A stretch of DNA of 35,516 bases. It comes from Novosphingobium sp. (GTDB lineage Bacteria > Pseudomonadota > Alphaproteobacteria > Sphingomonadales > Sphingomonadaceae). The notes under the pieces were generated by a model that was not told the DNA's origin, did not search any database, and saw only the letters and a list, made by a program, of their open reading frames with translations. This document shows positions 33,890 through 35,516 of this stretch, in pieces. Where the stretch lies: the NCBI GenBank assembly GCA_020200285.1, contig JAIVIY010000008.1:1-35516 (forward strand), given 5' to 3'. The first letter of the stretch is position 1. Every line of letters begins with the position of its first letter. The translations under genes were made by a program, and so were the position numbers.

Positions 33890-34899
33890 TGCGGATCGCG
33901 ATGCTCGCCCCGATCGCCTGGCGAACCCCGCCGCGCCACTACGGTCCGTGGGAGCTGGTCACCCACTTGCTGACCGAAGCGCTGGTCGAGCGCGGCGTCG
34001 ACGTCACGCTGTTCGCGACGCTCGACAGCGTGACCAGCGCCACGCTCGACGGGGTGGTGCCGGCGCCGTACAACGAGGACCCGACGATCGACGCCAAGGT
34101 GTGGGAGTTCCGCCACCTCGCGCATCTGTTCGAACGGGCCGGCGACTTCGAGCTGATCCACAACCAGGCCGACTTCCCCGCGCACGCCTTCGCCCGCCTC
34201 ACCGAGACGCCGATCGTCACGACGATCCACGGCTTCTCCTCGGACCGCATCCTGCCGATGTACGCGCCCTACCAGGACCGCGTCCATTTCGTCGCGATCA
34301 GCGAGGCCGACCGCCATCCGGCGCTGCGCTACGCCGCGACCATCCACCATGGCATCCGCATGGGCGAGTTCCCGTTCGATCCGACGGGGAGCGAGGACTT
34401 GCTGTTCTTCGGCCGGATCCACCCCGACAAGGGCCCGCGCAAGGCGATCGCGGCGGCGCGCGCCAGCGGTCGCGTGCTGCACCTGTACGGGGTGATCCAG
34501 GACCAGGACTATTACGACCGCGAGGTCGCGCCTGCGGTCGACGGGATCGCGATCCGCTATCATGGCGCGGTCGGCGGCGAAGAGCGGCTGCGCGCGCTCG
34601 GCGGGGCGCGGGCGATGTTGCACCTGATCAACTTCGCCGAGCCGTTCGGGCTGTCGGTGATCGAGGCGATGGCCTGCGGCACCCCGGTGATCGCCTTCGA
34701 CCGCGGCTCGATGCCCGAGCTGATCGTCGACGGGGTCAACGGCTTCCTGATCGGCACGGTCGACGAGGCGGTGCGGGCGATCGACCGGGTCGCGACGCTC
34801 GACCGCGCGGCGGTGCGGCAAAGCGTGCGCGCGCGCTTCTCGGTCGAGCGGATGGCCGACGCCTACATCGCGCTCTATCGCCGGATCCTGGGCGGCTGA
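33889..34899 (+). CDS. GT4-family glycosyltransferase
   Basis: 336 aa; MRIAMLAPIAWRTPPRHYGPWELVTHLLTEALVERG; FFGRIHPDKGPRKAIAAA; EPFGLSVIEAMACGTPVIAFDRGSMPELI; TGATG overlap with the GH13 gene. Confidence 0.94.
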   Translation: MRIAMLAPIAWRTPPRHYGPWELVTHLLTEALVERGVDVTLFATLDSVTSATLDGVVPAPYNEDPTIDAKVWEFRHLAHLFERAGDFELIHNQADFPAHAFARLTETPIVTTIHGFSSDRILPMYAPYQDRVHFVAISEADRHPALRYAATIHHGIRMGEFPFDPTGSEDLLFFGRIHPDKGPRKAIAAARASGRVLHLYGVIQDQDYYDREVAPAVDGIAIRYHGAVGGEERLRALGGARAMLHLINFAEPFGLSVIEAMACGTPVIAFDRGSMPELIVDGVNGFLIGTVDEAVRAIDRVATLDRAAVRQSVRARFSVERMADAYIALYRRILGG

Positions 34900-34912
34900 T
34901 CGCGCGCGAGCG

Positions 34913-35516
34913 CTACCGCCGCATTTCCTCCTCGAAGCGGCGTTGCGCCTCGTCGGCGCGCTCCCGCGCCTCGCGCAGCGAATCGCGCGCGCGGTCCTGC
35001 ACGCGCTCCCACGCCTCGCGGTCGCGCGCGAGCTGCTCGGACGTGCGGCCATCGTCGATGCGGACCCCGCCCTCGCCGATCCGCACGTCGACCGGGCGGC
35101 CGCCGATCTCGGTGGTCAGCACTGCTTCGCCATTCTCCAGCCGCACCGGGCCATCGCCGAGCGGGATGTCGCCGAGATCGGGCACGTCGAGCGGCTCGAC
35201 CGGGCCGCTCGGGTTGGGACGCGGCCGCGGCGGCGCCGCGCGCTCGCCCAGCGCAACGCGCATGAAATCGCGCCAGATCCGCGCCGGGGTGCCGCCGCCG
35301 GTCACCCCCTTCAGCGGGGTGTTGTCGTCGTTGCCGACCCAGACGCCGACCACCAGGTCGCCGGCGAAGCCGACGAACAGCGCGTCGCGGTGGTCCTGGC
35401 TGGTCCCGGTCTTGCCGAACGCCGGCACGCCGAGCCGCGCGGCGCGGCCGGTTCCGCGCTCGATCGCGCCTTTGAGCATCTCACGCATCGCCTCGCGCTC
35501 GCCGCCCGAAAGCGCT
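34913..35516 (-). CDS. Penicillin-binding protein 1A-type transpeptidase, C-terminal part (5' end beyond right edge)
   Basis: MLKGAIERGTGRAARLGVPAFGKTGTSQDHRDALFVGFAGDLVVGVWVGNDDNTPLKGVTGGGTPARIWRDFM; KTG motif and typical VGVWVGNDD/TGGxxPAxIW signature; charged helical C-tail. Confidence 0.92.
   Translation of the reverse strand, partial: ALSGGEREAMREMLKGAIERGTGRAARLGVPAFGKTGTSQDHRDALFVGFAGDLVVGVWVGNDDNTPLKGVTGGGTPARIWRDFMRVALGERAAPPRPRPNPSGPVEPLDVPDLGDIPLGDGPVRLENGEAVLTTEIGGRPVDVRIGEGGVRIDDGRTSEQLARDREAWERVQDRARDSLREARERADEAQRRFEEEMRR

Overview
High-GC alphaproteobacterial chromosomal window, most likely sphingomonad by protein flavour and repeat type (inference). From left to right it contains: the 3' part of nothing on the left edge but the start-containing portion of a multi-HAMP/GAF/histidine-kinase sensor (minus, runs off the left edge) with a textbook-looking EcfG promoter; acs; a TonB-dependent receptor; a lipid/acyl-CoA catabolism cluster (acyl-CoA ligase, SDR, serine hydrolase, 3-hydroxyacyl-CoA dehydrogenase) in which two genes carry apparent internal deletions or frameshifts; kynB-kynU; a single-domain response regulator; a TonB-like protein; a mannose-centred operon (GT4 fused to an alpha-helical domain, GH130 phosphorylase-like, manC, manA); a heme oxygenase next to an orphan receiver domain; a PHA_gran_rgn/XpaC-like/TelA operon; asnB-GMC oxidoreductase; ubiG carrying an in-frame REP-like insertion; lysC; a two-domain retropepsin-like protein; GH13-GT4; and the C-terminal part of a class A penicillin-binding protein. 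The most interesting candidate system is the GT4/GH130/manC/manA operon, which could recycle phosphorolytically released Man-1-P into GDP-mannose. A second theme is a series of apparent deletion scars (acyl-CoA ligase, hydroxyacyl-CoA dehydrogenase, phytochrome-type receiver, TelA N-terminus), which need read-level checking before being called biology. All calls come from reading the sequence by eye. No database search was run.
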